Positions 1 to 8,298 of a stretch of 64,000 nucleotides of DNA are shown here, in pieces (position 1 is the stretch's first letter; every line of letters starts with the position of its first letter). Where the stretch lies: assembly GCA_002722845.1 (NCBI GenBank), contig PBND01000043.1, positions 81,796-145,795 of the forward strand. The letters run 5' to 3'. A program made the position numbers and the translations under genes. The notes beneath the pieces were generated by a model. That model was not told where the DNA came from. It ran no database searches and saw nothing but the letters and a program-made list of their open reading frames with translations. The DNA comes from Myxococcales bacterium. Its GTDB lineage: Bacteria; Myxococcota; UBA4151.

Positions 1-178
1 CGCGGAGGCGACGGGGCATCTTGCCAAAGACAACATCATCAGGATGCAAGAGCGCTGGCCCTTCCGCTTGGCGCTCGCCCCCTGGACTCCAATGGTGATC
101 CATCATCTGGGTGGGCTGAAACGTGGGCGCCTCGTAGCAGCCCGCGACCAATAAGGCTGGCAGTAGAAAGCTTCTCAT
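1..178 (-). CDS. Lipoprotein, partial (runs off left edge)
   Basis: Only the first 59 codons are inside the window. The N terminus MRSFLLPALLVAGC is a short signal peptide with a V-A-G-C lipobox, so the mature protein should start at lipidated Cys14 followed by Tyr. The ATG shares an ATGA overlap with the stop of the heme-protein gene at 175..1779, so this is the third gene of the same minus-strand operon and is probably translationally coupled. No domain can be recognised in the visible 45 mature residues. The role is unknown, but envelope localisation next to two heme proteins suggests an accessory subunit. Confidence 0.7.
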   Translation of the reverse strand, partial: MRSFLLPALLVAGCYEAPTFQPTQMMDHHWSPGGERQAEGPALLHPDDVVFGKMPRRLR

Positions 179-1779
179 CGCCGCTCTCCGTGTCCGGCAC
201 CACCGCGATAGATCTCCGAACTCACAATCTCCCGAGCGAGCCCTCTTAAGTCATAGTTTGACTCGATGAAGGCCTGGGTCAGCTCTTGCAGCGCTTCGGC
301 TTCACCAGCTCGCGGCGCCCTCGCCATGAACCGGGTCCAAAGCTTCGAGACGGTACACTGGGCAAAGCTTCCGTTGTCGATGGACTTTTGGGCCAGGGCC
401 CGGGGGCCATCGGTAATATTGCTGGAATAGTCCCCGTCACCCGAGCCCGTCTCTTGCGCGCCCAGGGCATCGGCGAAGACATAGGCCATGAGATAACCCT
501 TGTAGGGCTCTTCATCCTCGTGCCGCGGGTCGATGAAGTAGTAATTGCGGCAGATACCGCTGCGAGACCCATTGCGGCAGTCGTCCCGCACCATGGGGTA
601 GGTCGCTTCGTCCAGATTGATCGTCCCGGCTTCGGACCACCGGCCCCAGTAGGCTGCGTCTGGCTCGACGCCGACATGGCAGTATTTGCAGCCACAACGC
701 TTCGTGAGGTTGGGTTCGAGATGGCAAGCGTCATCGGAGGCGGGCAGGCCGCCCTTCGGCGCTTGAAAGCTGTGGCACAAAAAGGCGTTATGGAAGCGGT
801 TCGCCCGCCCACGGTTCGACTGGAACTTCAGCAGATAGCCAAAGAGCGTCATGACACCGGAATGAAGTCCCGTTCGTTCAACGGACACCCAGCGGTCTTT
901 GTCGGTGAAGTGCAGATCTTCGGGGATGGGGTAGCCAGGATCAGTCGAGGATCTCAAAAAGTTTCCACCATGACGGGACTGGTAACGGTGGAAGTGGGCG
1001 ATGGGGCCATTGACTTCGATATCCGTACCCAAAAGCACATCGGTGTAGGGGCGGTTTTCGGCGACCACCCGATCCATGAATCGAAGCAGTTGTTCGGCGA
1101 ATGCGTTGGTGATCGCACGGTGCGTTCCCGCCGTTCGATATTCACAGAATTGTAGGTTCGGGCCGCAGCCGCATTCCCGACTGTTGATACCTGAACTGCA
1201 ATCGACTTGGCGATCCGGGTTGTCGAGATTCGCCCCCGTCAGGTTTTCCTGGGCATCGAAGGCACAGACCTTGATGCGACTGCTGGGGTCCCAATAGGGC
1301 GTGACCCAGCGCCAACCTTCTCGGCAGACCCCATTCTCATCACAGGTGGTCATGATCTGCCCATTTTCGTCGTATTGGACCGGTTCATCGAGACAACCGA
1401 TGACTGCACCCCGCAGTCTCGAAGCCCGCCCGAAGGCCCGCACATAATAGGCTGCGTCGACATTGCGGCGGGGCTCATTGATGAGAAAGGTGTTCACGGT
1501 CAGTCGCTGACTGGTGACGTTGGTCCAGAGGAGCCCCTGATGATGGTCCCGCAACTGGGCGAGGAAGCCTTCGCTTTCGAGCATGCCTTGCAGCAGCTCA
1601 CCGGGCACCTCACCACTGGAGATCACCTGCTCGTACTCCGCAGTGCTGGGGGGAAAGCCCCGTAAGTCCAGACTTAAGCGACGCAGGTATTGGAGGCTCT
1701 TGTTCACGTCCGTTTCGAGGCACTGAGCCGCCAAGGCAGGGGGCGTATACAGCAGACCGATCAGGAGGAGAAATCTCAT
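175..1779 (-). CDS. Exported DUF1549/DUF1553-like heme-binding protein
   Basis: 534 aa when started at the ATG that overlaps the upstream stop (ATGA at 1776-1779); a start 8 codons upstream is possible but breaks the coupling. Residues 1-17 form a signal peptide ending A-L-A-A. The early segment LSLDLRGFPPS resembles the start of DUF1549 domains. The C-terminal part (FAQCTVSKLWTRFMAR, then NYDLRGLAREIVSSEIYR) resembles the DUF1553/DUF1592 end of the same planctomycete/myxobacterial cytochrome-associated families. One CKYCH at about residues 364-368 is a c-type heme site. A periplasmic or surface electron-transfer protein is inferred; the substrate is unknown. It lies between a cytochrome lipoprotein and another lipoprotein. 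Confidence 0.7.
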   Translation of the reverse strand: MRFLLLIGLLYTPPALAAQCLETDVNKSLQYLRRLSLDLRGFPPSTAEYEQVISSGEVPGELLQGMLESEGFLAQLRDHHQGLLWTNVTSQRLTVNTFLINEPRRNVDAAYYVRAFGRASRLRGAVIGCLDEPVQYDENGQIMTTCDENGVCREGWRWVTPYWDPSSRIKVCAFDAQENLTGANLDNPDRQVDCSSGINSRECGCGPNLQFCEYRTAGTHRAITNAFAEQLLRFMDRVVAENRPYTDVLLGTDIEVNGPIAHFHRYQSRHGGNFLRSSTDPGYPIPEDLHFTDKDRWVSVERTGLHSGVMTLFGYLLKFQSNRGRANRFHNAFLCHSFQAPKGGLPASDDACHLEPNLTKRCGCKYCHVGVEPDAAYWGRWSEAGTINLDEATYPMVRDDCRNGSRSGICRNYYFIDPRHEDEEPYKGYLMAYVFADALGAQETGSGDGDYSSNITDGPRALAQKSIDNGSFAQCTVSKLWTRFMARAPRAGEAEALQELTQAFIESNYDLRGLAREIVSSEIYRGGAGHGERR

Positions 1780-2960
1780 TCCAACATGCCTCTTTCTTTC
1801 CAAGCGAAGAGCAAGGCAGCACTTCCGCCCACCAAGGGTCTACCATCTTGTGGCATCCGTTGCGAGACGACGGCATCGATGATCAAATCGATCTCATCGC
1901 GCCATTGGTCGATGCCGCTGAGGTCCCGGGCACCGCCTTCACCATTGTGGCAACGATGGCAGTTGGCGTTGTTGAAGGCAGCAACCCGACCACTCCAGGT
2001 CACTTCGGCATCTACAGGGCCACCCACCCGGAGCACTTTTCCCGGCTCGGCGCAAAACAGCCAAAGGGAACCATAAGCATCCACATCGGCTCGGAGGCTG
2101 GGGAGAAAGCTTTCCGGTGTCGTCATCACGGTCGCCTCTGTCCCAGTGAGGTAGACGACCTGTTGGGCGGTGACGGCCCAGAGTCCATCGCCCACACCGT
2201 CTCGGGCCAAGGCCCAAAGTTCTGCCTCGGCGCCGGCATCTCCCGGGCCGAGTGCAACTCGGTGCCAGGCCTTTTCATCACTAAAAGGATCGAGGCTTAG
2301 CCACCATCCGTCCCGGTGACGAGCATGCAGGCGTCCCCCTGGGCCTGGCTGGATTCGATCGCTCGCCCCGGGTAGCGGAATTTCAGCGCTGACCAACTCG
2401 GGCTGGCTTCGGTCGATAAGCAGGGGGGCGCCCGATGCCCGATGCACCAGGACTTGGTGGGGACCGGCCAGATCGACCGCTTCGCCCGGAAGGTCGGAGA
2501 TTCGCTCCAGTTGTTCTTCCTGCCACCGATAAAGACCGGATTCACCGGTCAGCCAGAGGGCTTCAGGACCCTGGCGGAACCTTTGGATTCCCGCCCCGGC
2601 CAATGCAGCCTCCAATGGGGAGTCGGCCAGGTCATTGTCGTAGACCTTGAACCCTTGTGGCGTGGCCAAGAGGACACCGCCGTTCGGGAGACTGACCAGA
2701 TCACTTATAGGGTCCGGACTATGACGTGTTTCATCGCCATCCAGTGCTACCAATCCACCGGGGCCTGCGAGGAGTCGCCCGTGATCGGGCGTCCAAGTCG
2801 CCCGGGCATCATCGCAAGCCTCTTGGCCAAGGGAGAACCGTTCGATAGTAAAGGTCCCCGTTTGGACGGGGGCGCTTGTCCAGAGGGGGGGAGGCGGGAG
2901 TGGCGGGTCTGCGCAGGCTGTCCACAGAACCGCGAACCCGATGAGAAGGGCGTACCTCAT
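1776..2960 (-). CDS. Propeller-like lipoprotein with C-terminal c-type heme motif
   Basis: 394 aa, first gene of the 2960-to-1 operon. MRYALLIGFAVLWTAC gives a lipobox W-T-A-C at Cys16, followed by a Pro-rich linker. The middle has repeated short blocks typical of beta-propellers, for example GPGGLVALDGDE, LPNGGVLLATPQGFKVYD and GPHQVLVHRASG. The last 65 residues look like a small class I cytochrome c: CHRCH at residues 334-338 and a downstream Met in QRMPQDG as possible sixth heme ligand. It is probably an envelope electron-transfer or sensing subunit working with the downstream heme protein. The propeller assignment rests on repeat texture, not on a recognised family. Confidence 0.7.
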   Translation of the reverse strand: MRYALLIGFAVLWTACADPPLPPPPLWTSAPVQTGTFTIERFSLGQEACDDARATWTPDHGRLLAGPGGLVALDGDETRHSPDPISDLVSLPNGGVLLATPQGFKVYDNDLADSPLEAALAGAGIQRFRQGPEALWLTGESGLYRWQEEQLERISDLPGEAVDLAGPHQVLVHRASGAPLLIDRSQPELVSAEIPLPGASDRIQPGPGGRLHARHRDGWWLSLDPFSDEKAWHRVALGPGDAGAEAELWALARDGVGDGLWAVTAQQVVYLTGTEATVMTTPESFLPSLRADVDAYGSLWLFCAEPGKVLRVGGPVDAEVTWSGRVAAFNNANCHRCHNGEGGARDLSGIDQWRDEIDLIIDAVVSQRMPQDGRPLVGGSAALLFAWKERGMLE

Positions 2961-2970
2961 GGTGAGCGGA

Positions 2971-3000
2971 TCTATAGTTGGGAAGGCTCACAGATGTCAC
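2971..3000 (-). promoter_or_regulatory. Possible sigma70-type promoter of the heme operon
   Basis: On the minus strand GTGACA (3000-2995) is followed by an 18-base spacer and TATAGA (2976-2971). Only 10 bases separate TATAGA from the ATG at 2960, and no Shine-Dalgarno sequence is visible. If this promoter is used, the transcript would be leaderless or nearly so. The spacing and matches are fair, not decisive. Confidence 0.3.
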
Positions 3001-3397
3001 GCCGGCACCACCGAGCCCAGTACAGAGTGAAGAGGGGGCTGGGGAATCAATGACTTGGGTCTGCCGAGCCGCTCTTTTCTTCGTATGACCGACATTTTCC
3101 GCCGGGTTTGTTGATTCCGCGCAGGCAATTGGCCTCTAGAAATCATCAAAAGAATTTCTTGCCGGCCTAAAGATAAGTTTAATCAACATCTTAAGCATGT
3201 TACAGGTGAATCCCCTCCAATTGTGGAAAACCTATGGATGGGGCCTGATATTCTAGGTCATATGAAGGCTCTATGTGGCGGTTTTTGGCCTTTTGCCTAC
3301 TTTTTGTGCACTGCTATAAGCCCTTGAAAAAGCATGCTCTATCTATGCTCTCATTGACCATTGGTCAGGGGGCGGATGCTGGCCAGTCAGGCCAGCT
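3001..3397. other. AT-rich intergenic region with several inverted repeats
   Basis: No gene is convincing here. From about 3061 the sequence is clearly more AT-rich than its surroundings. It holds a nested inverted repeat at 3131-3167 (GGCC...GGCC outside AGAAAT...ATTTCT), a direct repeat ATGCTCT at 3334-3340 and 3345-3351, a 13-base palindrome TGACCA-T-TGGTCA at 3355-3367, and a perfect 7-bp hairpin GCTGGCC-AGTCA-GGCCAGC at 3378-3396 just past the cutA stop. The last hairpin has no U-tract on the cutA strand, so it is at best a weak terminator. Confidence 0.5.
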
Positions 3398-3718
3398 TTA
3401 ACCTGTGTTCGAATCGAGCCCGCGCAGCCAGTCGAGATAGGTCTGGTTTGCCAGCGTTTCATCAACGGAGAGGGGCAAAAACTCGGGGACTTCGTAGGGG
3501 TGGAGTTCGAGAAATCGGGTTCTCAGCTTGCTGACCATTTCTGTCGGTGTTTTGATGGTGAGTAATGACTCGACCTCCCGATGCGTTGCGCCCTGCCATC
3601 GATAGATACTGGTCGCGCGCTCCTGAACCTGGATGCAGCCTGCAAGGCCTTCGTTCACCAACTGCTCGGCGAAACTGTGTGCGTTTTCCGTCGGATGGGT
3701 GGAGAGGATTATTCGCAT
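3398..3718 (-). CDS. cutA: CutA1 divalent-cation tolerance protein
   Basis: 106 aa, full length for the CutA1 family. The hallmark HPYEVPE is present near residue 73 and the end YLDWL fits the family. CutA1 is a small cytoplasmic trimer with a ferredoxin-like fold. It was linked to copper tolerance in E. coli, but its molecular role is still debated. The gene is monocistronic and divergent from the glutamate-synthase-like gene that starts at 3798, with about 80 bp between the starts. A 7-bp hairpin follows the stop. The family assignment is secure; the physiological role is not. Confidence 0.95.
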   Translation of the reverse strand: MRIILSTHPTENAHSFAEQLVNEGLAGCIQVQERATSIYRWQGATHREVESLLTIKTPTEMVSKLRTRFLELHPYEVPEFLPLSVDETLANQTYLDWLRGLDSNTG

Positions 3719-3797
3719 AGATGCCCGCCTTCTTGGCTTTTATCTGCTCCCCCACTAGCCTTTGGCAAGCCGGCCTATCGCTCGGGAAGGATTGAAT

Positions 3798-5354
3798 GTG
3801 AACTGGACGATCGTTGCTCTCGTTGTCGGGGGGATCCTGGTTCTGGTGTTGGCCTACGACCTCCTACAGCGCAAAAGTGCGATCCTTCATAACTTCCCCC
3901 TGATCGGTCACTTCCGTTACCTGTTGATCGAGATCGGCCCGGAGATCCGTCAGTACATCGTTGCTCATAACCGGGAAGAGGCGCCCTTCAATCGCCTCGA
4001 GCGCGAGTGGATTTATCACAGTGCAGATCGGAAAAATAACTACTTCGGCTTTGGCACCGACGACCAGATTTACGGCATTGGTTACCCGATCATTAAGCAC
4101 GCAACGCTGCCCCAGGATGCCGCCGATTCCCACCTTGAGCACCATGGGGCCATCGAGATTCCCAGTGCCAAAATAATTGGTGCCGCCCATCGCCGCACAA
4201 AGCCGTACCGGCCGCCCTCGATCATCAATATTTCGGCCATGAGTTTCGGCTCTTTGGGCAAGAACGCCATCAGCGCTTTAAACCGGGGCGCGACCCTTGC
4301 GGGCTGTTTTCACAACACCGGTGAGGGGGGCTGCTCCCCGTACCACCGGCAAGGGGCCGACGTCTGCTACCAGATCGGTACGGGCTACTTCGGCGTTCGG
4401 GACCTTGAGGGCAATTTCTCTTTGGAAAAGGCCCAGGCATTGGTCGAGGAAGTTCCCCAGATACGTCTCTTTGAGATCAAGCTCTCCCAGGGGGCGAAGC
4501 CCGGCAAAGGTGGCGTCCTTCCCAAGGAGAAAATCACGCCGGAGATCGCCGCGATTCGTGGGATCCCAGAGGACAAGGACTGCTTGAGTCCGGCCAACCA
4601 CACGGCCTTTTCGGACGTGGATTCGATGATCGACTTTATCGAAATGCTTGCCGATGCGACGGGGCGCCCCGTGGGCATCAAGGCGGCTGTGGGCCATCTC
4701 GACTTCTTCTACGAGTTGGCTGAGCGCATGAAGACTCGCAATGAAGGTCCCGATTTTATCACCATCGATGGCGGCGAGGGGGGGACGGGAGCTGCGCCTC
4801 TGACTTTCGCCGACCACGTCGCGCTGCCCTACAAGTTGGGCTTCATGCGGGTCTATAAGATCTTCCTCGAAGCCGAGTTAACCGACGACATCGTCTTTAT
4901 CGGCAGCGGTAAACTCGGCTTTCCCGACCGGGGTATTGTCGCGATGGCGCTGGGCGCCGACCTCATCAACGTCGCCCGGGAAGCGATGTTATCGATCGGC
5001 TGTATTCAGGCGCAAAAGTGCCACACGGGTGGCTGCCCAGCGGGGGTGGCAACCCATCACGCTTGGCTGCAGCGTGGTCTGGATCCGGAGATCAACGCTA
5101 AGCGTTTCCAGGCCTACATTGAGACCTTTCGAAAAGAAGTTGCGATGGTGACTCGGGCCGCCGGTTATCGCCACCCCGGTCAGTTCACGGGCCATGACAT
5201 CGAGATGTCCAGCGGCCCCGGCCAGTTCTCAACCCTCTATGAACTCTTCGGCTACAGCACGAAGCAGTACCTGCCCGGTCATGATCCGGTCGTGAAGCCC
5301 AATACCCGTGAGCTAGAAGCTCGGCTTGCCGGTCGTCTACCCCGTCGAATCTAG
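3798..5354 (+). CDS. FMN-binding glutamate synthase family protein (GltB-domain only, YerD-like)
   Basis: 518 aa from the GTG at 3798, chosen because GGGAAGGA ends 6 bases upstream; a TTG at 3762 gives 530 aa. A hydrophobic segment at residues 3-20 is a membrane anchor. The rest is the FMN-binding synthase domain of glutamate synthase without the glutaminase domain, like Bacillus YerD (about 525 aa). Visible motifs are NISAMSFGSLG, IDGGEGGTGAAP, and the [3Fe-4S] cysteines C402, C408 and C413 (C-x5-C-x4-C) followed by PAGVATH. Proteins of this class may make glutamate or act on other 2-oxo or amino acids; no GltD partner is nearby. The stop overlaps the convergent gene at 5337 by 18 bp. Confidence 0.9.
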   Translation: MNWTIVALVVGGILVLVLAYDLLQRKSAILHNFPLIGHFRYLLIEIGPEIRQYIVAHNREEAPFNRLEREWIYHSADRKNNYFGFGTDDQIYGIGYPIIKHATLPQDAADSHLEHHGAIEIPSAKIIGAAHRRTKPYRPPSIINISAMSFGSLGKNAISALNRGATLAGCFHNTGEGGCSPYHRQGADVCYQIGTGYFGVRDLEGNFSLEKAQALVEEVPQIRLFEIKLSQGAKPGKGGVLPKEKITPEIAAIRGIPEDKDCLSPANHTAFSDVDSMIDFIEMLADATGRPVGIKAAVGHLDFFYELAERMKTRNEGPDFITIDGGEGGTGAAPLTFADHVALPYKLGFMRVYKIFLEAELTDDIVFIGSGKLGFPDRGIVAMALGADLINVAREAMLSIGCIQAQKCHTGGCPAGVATHHAWLQRGLDPEINAKRFQAYIETFRKEVAMVTRAAGYRHPGQFTGHDIEMSSGPGQFSTLYELFGYSTKQYLPGHDPVVKPNTRELEARLAGRLPRRI

Positions 5355-5732
5355 GGTTGCGATCACGACCATTCCCGTCTCGGGGTCATCGCCAAGTTCT
5401 TGAGCCATGGCCTTGGCCAAAGCCATTTGTTCCGGCAGCGACAAGGGCGCACCTGCACCATCCATAAGCAAATCACCAAGGGTGCCGTCGGCCTGAAGTC
5501 GGGCCTGGGCGACGGGGCGGTCTGCTGGGCCGAGGTGAATCAGGTCGAGCTGTAACTTGCCACTCTCATCACGGCGCAGTTGGCAGCGATAAAGCCCACA
5601 GTCTGGCATCGCATCGGCCAGCGCCTCGTAGAGGAAGTCCTCGACGGGGCCGGCCAAATCATGGCCGAAACGGAAGGGGCGCTCTAGCTCACCAGACTCG
5701 TGAATCCGGAGGACCAGGGGGTGGAAGCTCAT
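5337..5732 (-). CDS. Hypothetical protein, third gene of the PLD module
   Basis: 131 aa, with no recognised domain. It is acidic overall with no signal peptide or membrane segment; blocks such as PVEDFLYEALADAMP and PLSLPEQMALAKAMAQELG look alpha-helical and the middle (GLYRCQLRRDESGKLQLDLIHLG) looks like a beta-hairpin. The start ATG overlaps the upstream stop by ATGA (5729-5732), so it is coupled to the 279-aa gene and, through it, to the phospholipase D gene. The 3' end overlaps the convergent gltB-like gene by 18 bp. It could be a chaperone or immunity-type partner, which is speculation. Confidence 0.65.
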   Translation of the reverse strand: MSFHPLVLRIHESGELERPFRFGHDLAGPVEDFLYEALADAMPDCGLYRCQLRRDESGKLQLDLIHLGPADRPVAQARLQADGTLGDLLMDGAGAPLSLPEQMALAKAMAQELGDDPETGMVVIATLDSTG

Positions 5733-6568
5733 CGTTCTACTTGCCTCACATCAAAGCCTGACATCCGACCGGCGACGAAATCTCGCACCAGGCCTGCGAA
5801 GACTTCCGGGTCCTCCATGCGGTCTGGGAGATTTTTTTTGAAGTGATGGTCCGCTAATTTCTTTCCAGAGGCCGTTAAAAAGTCGCTACCATCTTCATTT
5901 TTCATCAGGCCATGGATGCGTCGGTCCAGTCCTGCACTGCCAAATTGCACATCGACAGAAGCCTGGCCCCAGCGCTCAAGATCTAAGCGCATACTCATCC
6001 GGTGCCGGCCCGGCAGGCGTTCGCCATCATCGGCCAACATGCGCAGGCCGATGCGTGGGTCACCCTCCGTCTCGCGGAAGGTGCGGGTGGTGACCGCAAA
6101 CCGGTCCCCATCGGAACTCTCCAGTTCCCAGTGCCGTACACCCTCGCCGTGTTGCTTCGAGGTGATCACCTCCACCCGTCCGGCCTTTAAATCGGCGGTG
6201 GCCTCCATCATTTCCCGCATCATTTCCAGTGCGTCTGCCGCTTCTAAGGGAGTGATCCGACCCGCATCGAGAGCGGTGAGCACCCGTTCGGTGCTGGTCT
6301 CAAGAGCCTTCCGAAAGCCCTCGTGGCTGGCTTCGGGAAACAGGCTTGCCGTCGCTTCAGACTGAGCCAAAAGGCGCTCTTTGAGTTGGGGGAGGTCCGT
6401 CGCATTCCGGTGTCTCGAGCCCAGTAGATCGACCGGCTGGGTTTCCTCGAAGCGGTCGGGAGCCACCGCTGTCTCGGGCGGAGTTGGTGGGAGGAGGGTA
6501 TCGGTCTCTGTCGGGACCAGAATGGGTTGGCGGGGCCCGGGGGCGCCGTCGATGGGACGGCCGCTCAT
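5729..6568 (-). CDS. Hypothetical protein with Pro-rich N terminus, second gene of the PLD module
   Basis: 279 aa, unrecognised. Residues 1-50 are Pro/Thr-rich and probably disordered. Residues about 58-130 are strongly helical (LPQLKERLLAQSEAT, LEAADALEMMREMMEATADL). Residues 130-220 alternate like a beta-rich domain (VRHWELESSDGDRFAVTTRTF). The C terminus is helical. There is no signal peptide, so it is cytoplasmic or exported by a dedicated system. Both ends use ATGA overlaps (6565-6568 with the phospholipase gene, 5729-5732 with the next), which indicates coordinated stoichiometry. No function is assigned. Confidence 0.65.
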   Translation of the reverse strand: MSGRPIDGAPGPRQPILVPTETDTLLPPTPPETAVAPDRFEETQPVDLLGSRHRNATDLPQLKERLLAQSEATASLFPEASHEGFRKALETSTERVLTALDAGRITPLEAADALEMMREMMEATADLKAGRVEVITSKQHGEGVRHWELESSDGDRFAVTTRTFRETEGDPRIGLRMLADDGERLPGRHRMSMRLDLERWGQASVDVQFGSAGLDRRIHGLMKNEDGSDFLTASGKKLADHHFKKNLPDRMEDPEVFAGLVRDFVAGRMSGFDVRQVER

Positions 6569-8298
6569 GGCGCCTCCGGGAGGACGGTTGCGTCGTCCTC
6601 AGGTCGAGCCAGGAGCCGCCGGTTGCTTTCGAGGACTTGGCCCGAGGCATCTTCAATGCGGTATTCGAGGAGACTGCCGAACGGGAGTTGGAGCCCAGGC
6701 CCTTGGGAATCGATGGGGAGGCCCGGGGCCCCGTCTGTGGGTTGGAGGGCGGGGTGGTCACCAACGAGGTAATAGTTGCCCTCTCTGTCACCGACGAGTG
6801 ATCGAGCGCTGACGTCCACCTTGGGCCAAGACTCGAGGGCTTGTAGCTTCTCGATCGTCCCTTGGGCCGGGCCATGCTCAGGATCCTGGCCATCATACTT
6901 TCGCAACAAGCCCAGCATGTTCGAAAGATAGCGTCGGCCGGTACGTCCGTCATCGACTCGCCCGCTCTCGATGAAGAGGAAACTCTCTTCGTTACGAGCC
7001 CGTTTCCGTCCGCTCCCCATGCCACTGCGAGTCCAATTGCCGGCCCCCGTGATGACCTTCATGTCGTTGAGCCCGAAGACCGCGGCTTTCGAGTGCACTG
7101 CGTTGTAAGGGCCTGTTGTGTTGATGAACTCATGGACCGGAATCCCGGCCCGCTCCAGGTCTTCATCCACCCAACTGTTGGAGGCGAAGTGTCCATACAT
7201 TTCGATCCGGTTGCCGGCGAGATCCCGTCCGTCACTCTTCTTTCGGTCGGTGATGACGAGGACTTCAACGCCACGAGCTTTGGCCTCAATGAGTTTTTCA
7301 GTCAGTTTCTTCTTATCCTTTGGACTCTCTAAGTCCTTGAGATCGAAGACGGAGAGGCCGATGAACTCATCTTCCGCATCAATCCACTCGAACAGCTTCT
7401 CCAGCGGACGGGGGCCACTCTTAGCGGGGGTAAACAGGACATTGATACCCCGCTCCCCATCCCAGACATTTTCCGTTCGCTTATGGCGACGAACGTCCTG
7501 AAATTTCTTTTCATAGAGGGAGACAAGGCCCGGATCACGGATCAGGTTGAGGTTCTCGTCATTTCGACTGGCGCCGTCTCCCGGGTTCATCGAGCCTGAA
7601 AGAACGACTTCGACCGGCTGGCCCGTTGTGGGGTCCAGACTGCGAAAGATTCGACTCTTTAGATGCATCAGATGGTTGGAGTCGATGCCGACCAGATGGG
7701 CCCGCTCTCGCTCCTCCTGCGGAATGTCTCGGTCGCTTCGGATGACCTTGAGTCCGGCTGCCTCGAATTGTTCGTCGACCGTGTTCCACTCCCGCTCTGG
7801 ACTGATTTGATCGGCTTCGATGAGGACCCGCACTTCGACGCCAGCTTGATGAGCCTCGATGAGCTTGTTGATGACTTTGGAACTGCGAAGATTGTAGACA
7901 GCGTAATGGATCTGATGGGGATTTTCCCCTGCTGCATAAGTTTGCTGATCCGCTCGAGCCCCGACGATGACGTTCTCGATGAGTCTAAGTTCGGCTTTGG
8001 CCGCGGGGTCTTCGGGGGTGAAGTAGGCTTCGAAGCGCGCGCCTGGAGCACGAGCTTCGAAGCGGTCTCCCTCCGAGTTGGGCGATGGTGACGGTGACGT
8101 CACGTCGCCCGGACCATGGGGGGCATCCGTGCGGGGTGTACCACCTGTGCTCGGTATCCGAGGCAAGCCAACTCTCCTCTTCCTATCGTGCACGTGTTCT
8201 CGGTTCAGATGCAAACCGGGTGCTCCGGCGAACGACGTAGGCTTGTCTGGAGGGCCAAAAATAGGGAGACCGAACCGAGGAGGGCTTGTGTCCATCAT
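6565..8298 (-). CDS. Phospholipase D-like protein with two HKD motifs
   Basis: 577 aa. Residues 1-95 are Pro/Gly-rich and low in order, with no signal peptide. Two PLD repeats follow. The first has H212-L-K214 with downstream SGSMNPGDG and NDENLNLIRD. The second has H402-S-K404 with downstream TGAGNWTRSG and NEES. Paired HxK plus G-S/G-N motifs match the PLD superfamily, which hydrolyses phosphodiesters (phospholipids or nucleic acid) through a phosphohistidine intermediate. It is the first of three ATGA-coupled genes. Its 5' end overlaps the start of the divergent S51-like gene by 11 bp, so the true start may be further inside; no strong ribosome site is visible. An exported effector is one possibility, unproven. 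Confidence 0.85.
   Translation of the reverse strand: MMDTSPPRFGLPIFGPPDKPTSFAGAPGLHLNREHVHDRKRRVGLPRIPSTGGTPRTDAPHGPGDVTSPSPSPNSEGDRFEARAPGARFEAYFTPEDPAAKAELRLIENVIVGARADQQTYAAGENPHQIHYAVYNLRSSKVINKLIEAHQAGVEVRVLIEADQISPEREWNTVDEQFEAAGLKVIRSDRDIPQEERERAHLVGIDSNHLMHLKSRIFRSLDPTTGQPVEVVLSGSMNPGDGASRNDENLNLIRDPGLVSLYEKKFQDVRRHKRTENVWDGERGINVLFTPAKSGPRPLEKLFEWIDAEDEFIGLSVFDLKDLESPKDKKKLTEKLIEAKARGVEVLVITDRKKSDGRDLAGNRIEMYGHFASNSWVDEDLERAGIPVHEFINTTGPYNAVHSKAAVFGLNDMKVITGAGNWTRSGMGSGRKRARNEESFLFIESGRVDDGRTGRRYLSNMLGLLRKYDGQDPEHGPAQGTIEKLQALESWPKVDVSARSLVGDREGNYYLVGDHPALQPTDGAPGLPIDSQGPGLQLPFGSLLEYRIEDASGQVLESNRRLLARPEDDATVLPEAP

Noticed and set aside
286..1155. Long plus-strand open frame (289 aa) opposite the DUF1549-like gene
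   Set aside because: It is an antisense shadow. The minus frame has a signal peptide, heme motif and family blocks, while this frame has none and no ribosome site.
3001..3397. tRNA or other known structured RNA in the AT-rich spacer
   Set aside because: No cloverleaf, T-loop or anticodon-arm pattern could be drawn on either strand.
5337..8298. PLD module as a type VI secretion effector-immunity locus
   Set aside because: There is no VgrG, PAAR, Hcp or adaptor gene in the window and no lipoprotein immunity gene; kept only as an open possibility.
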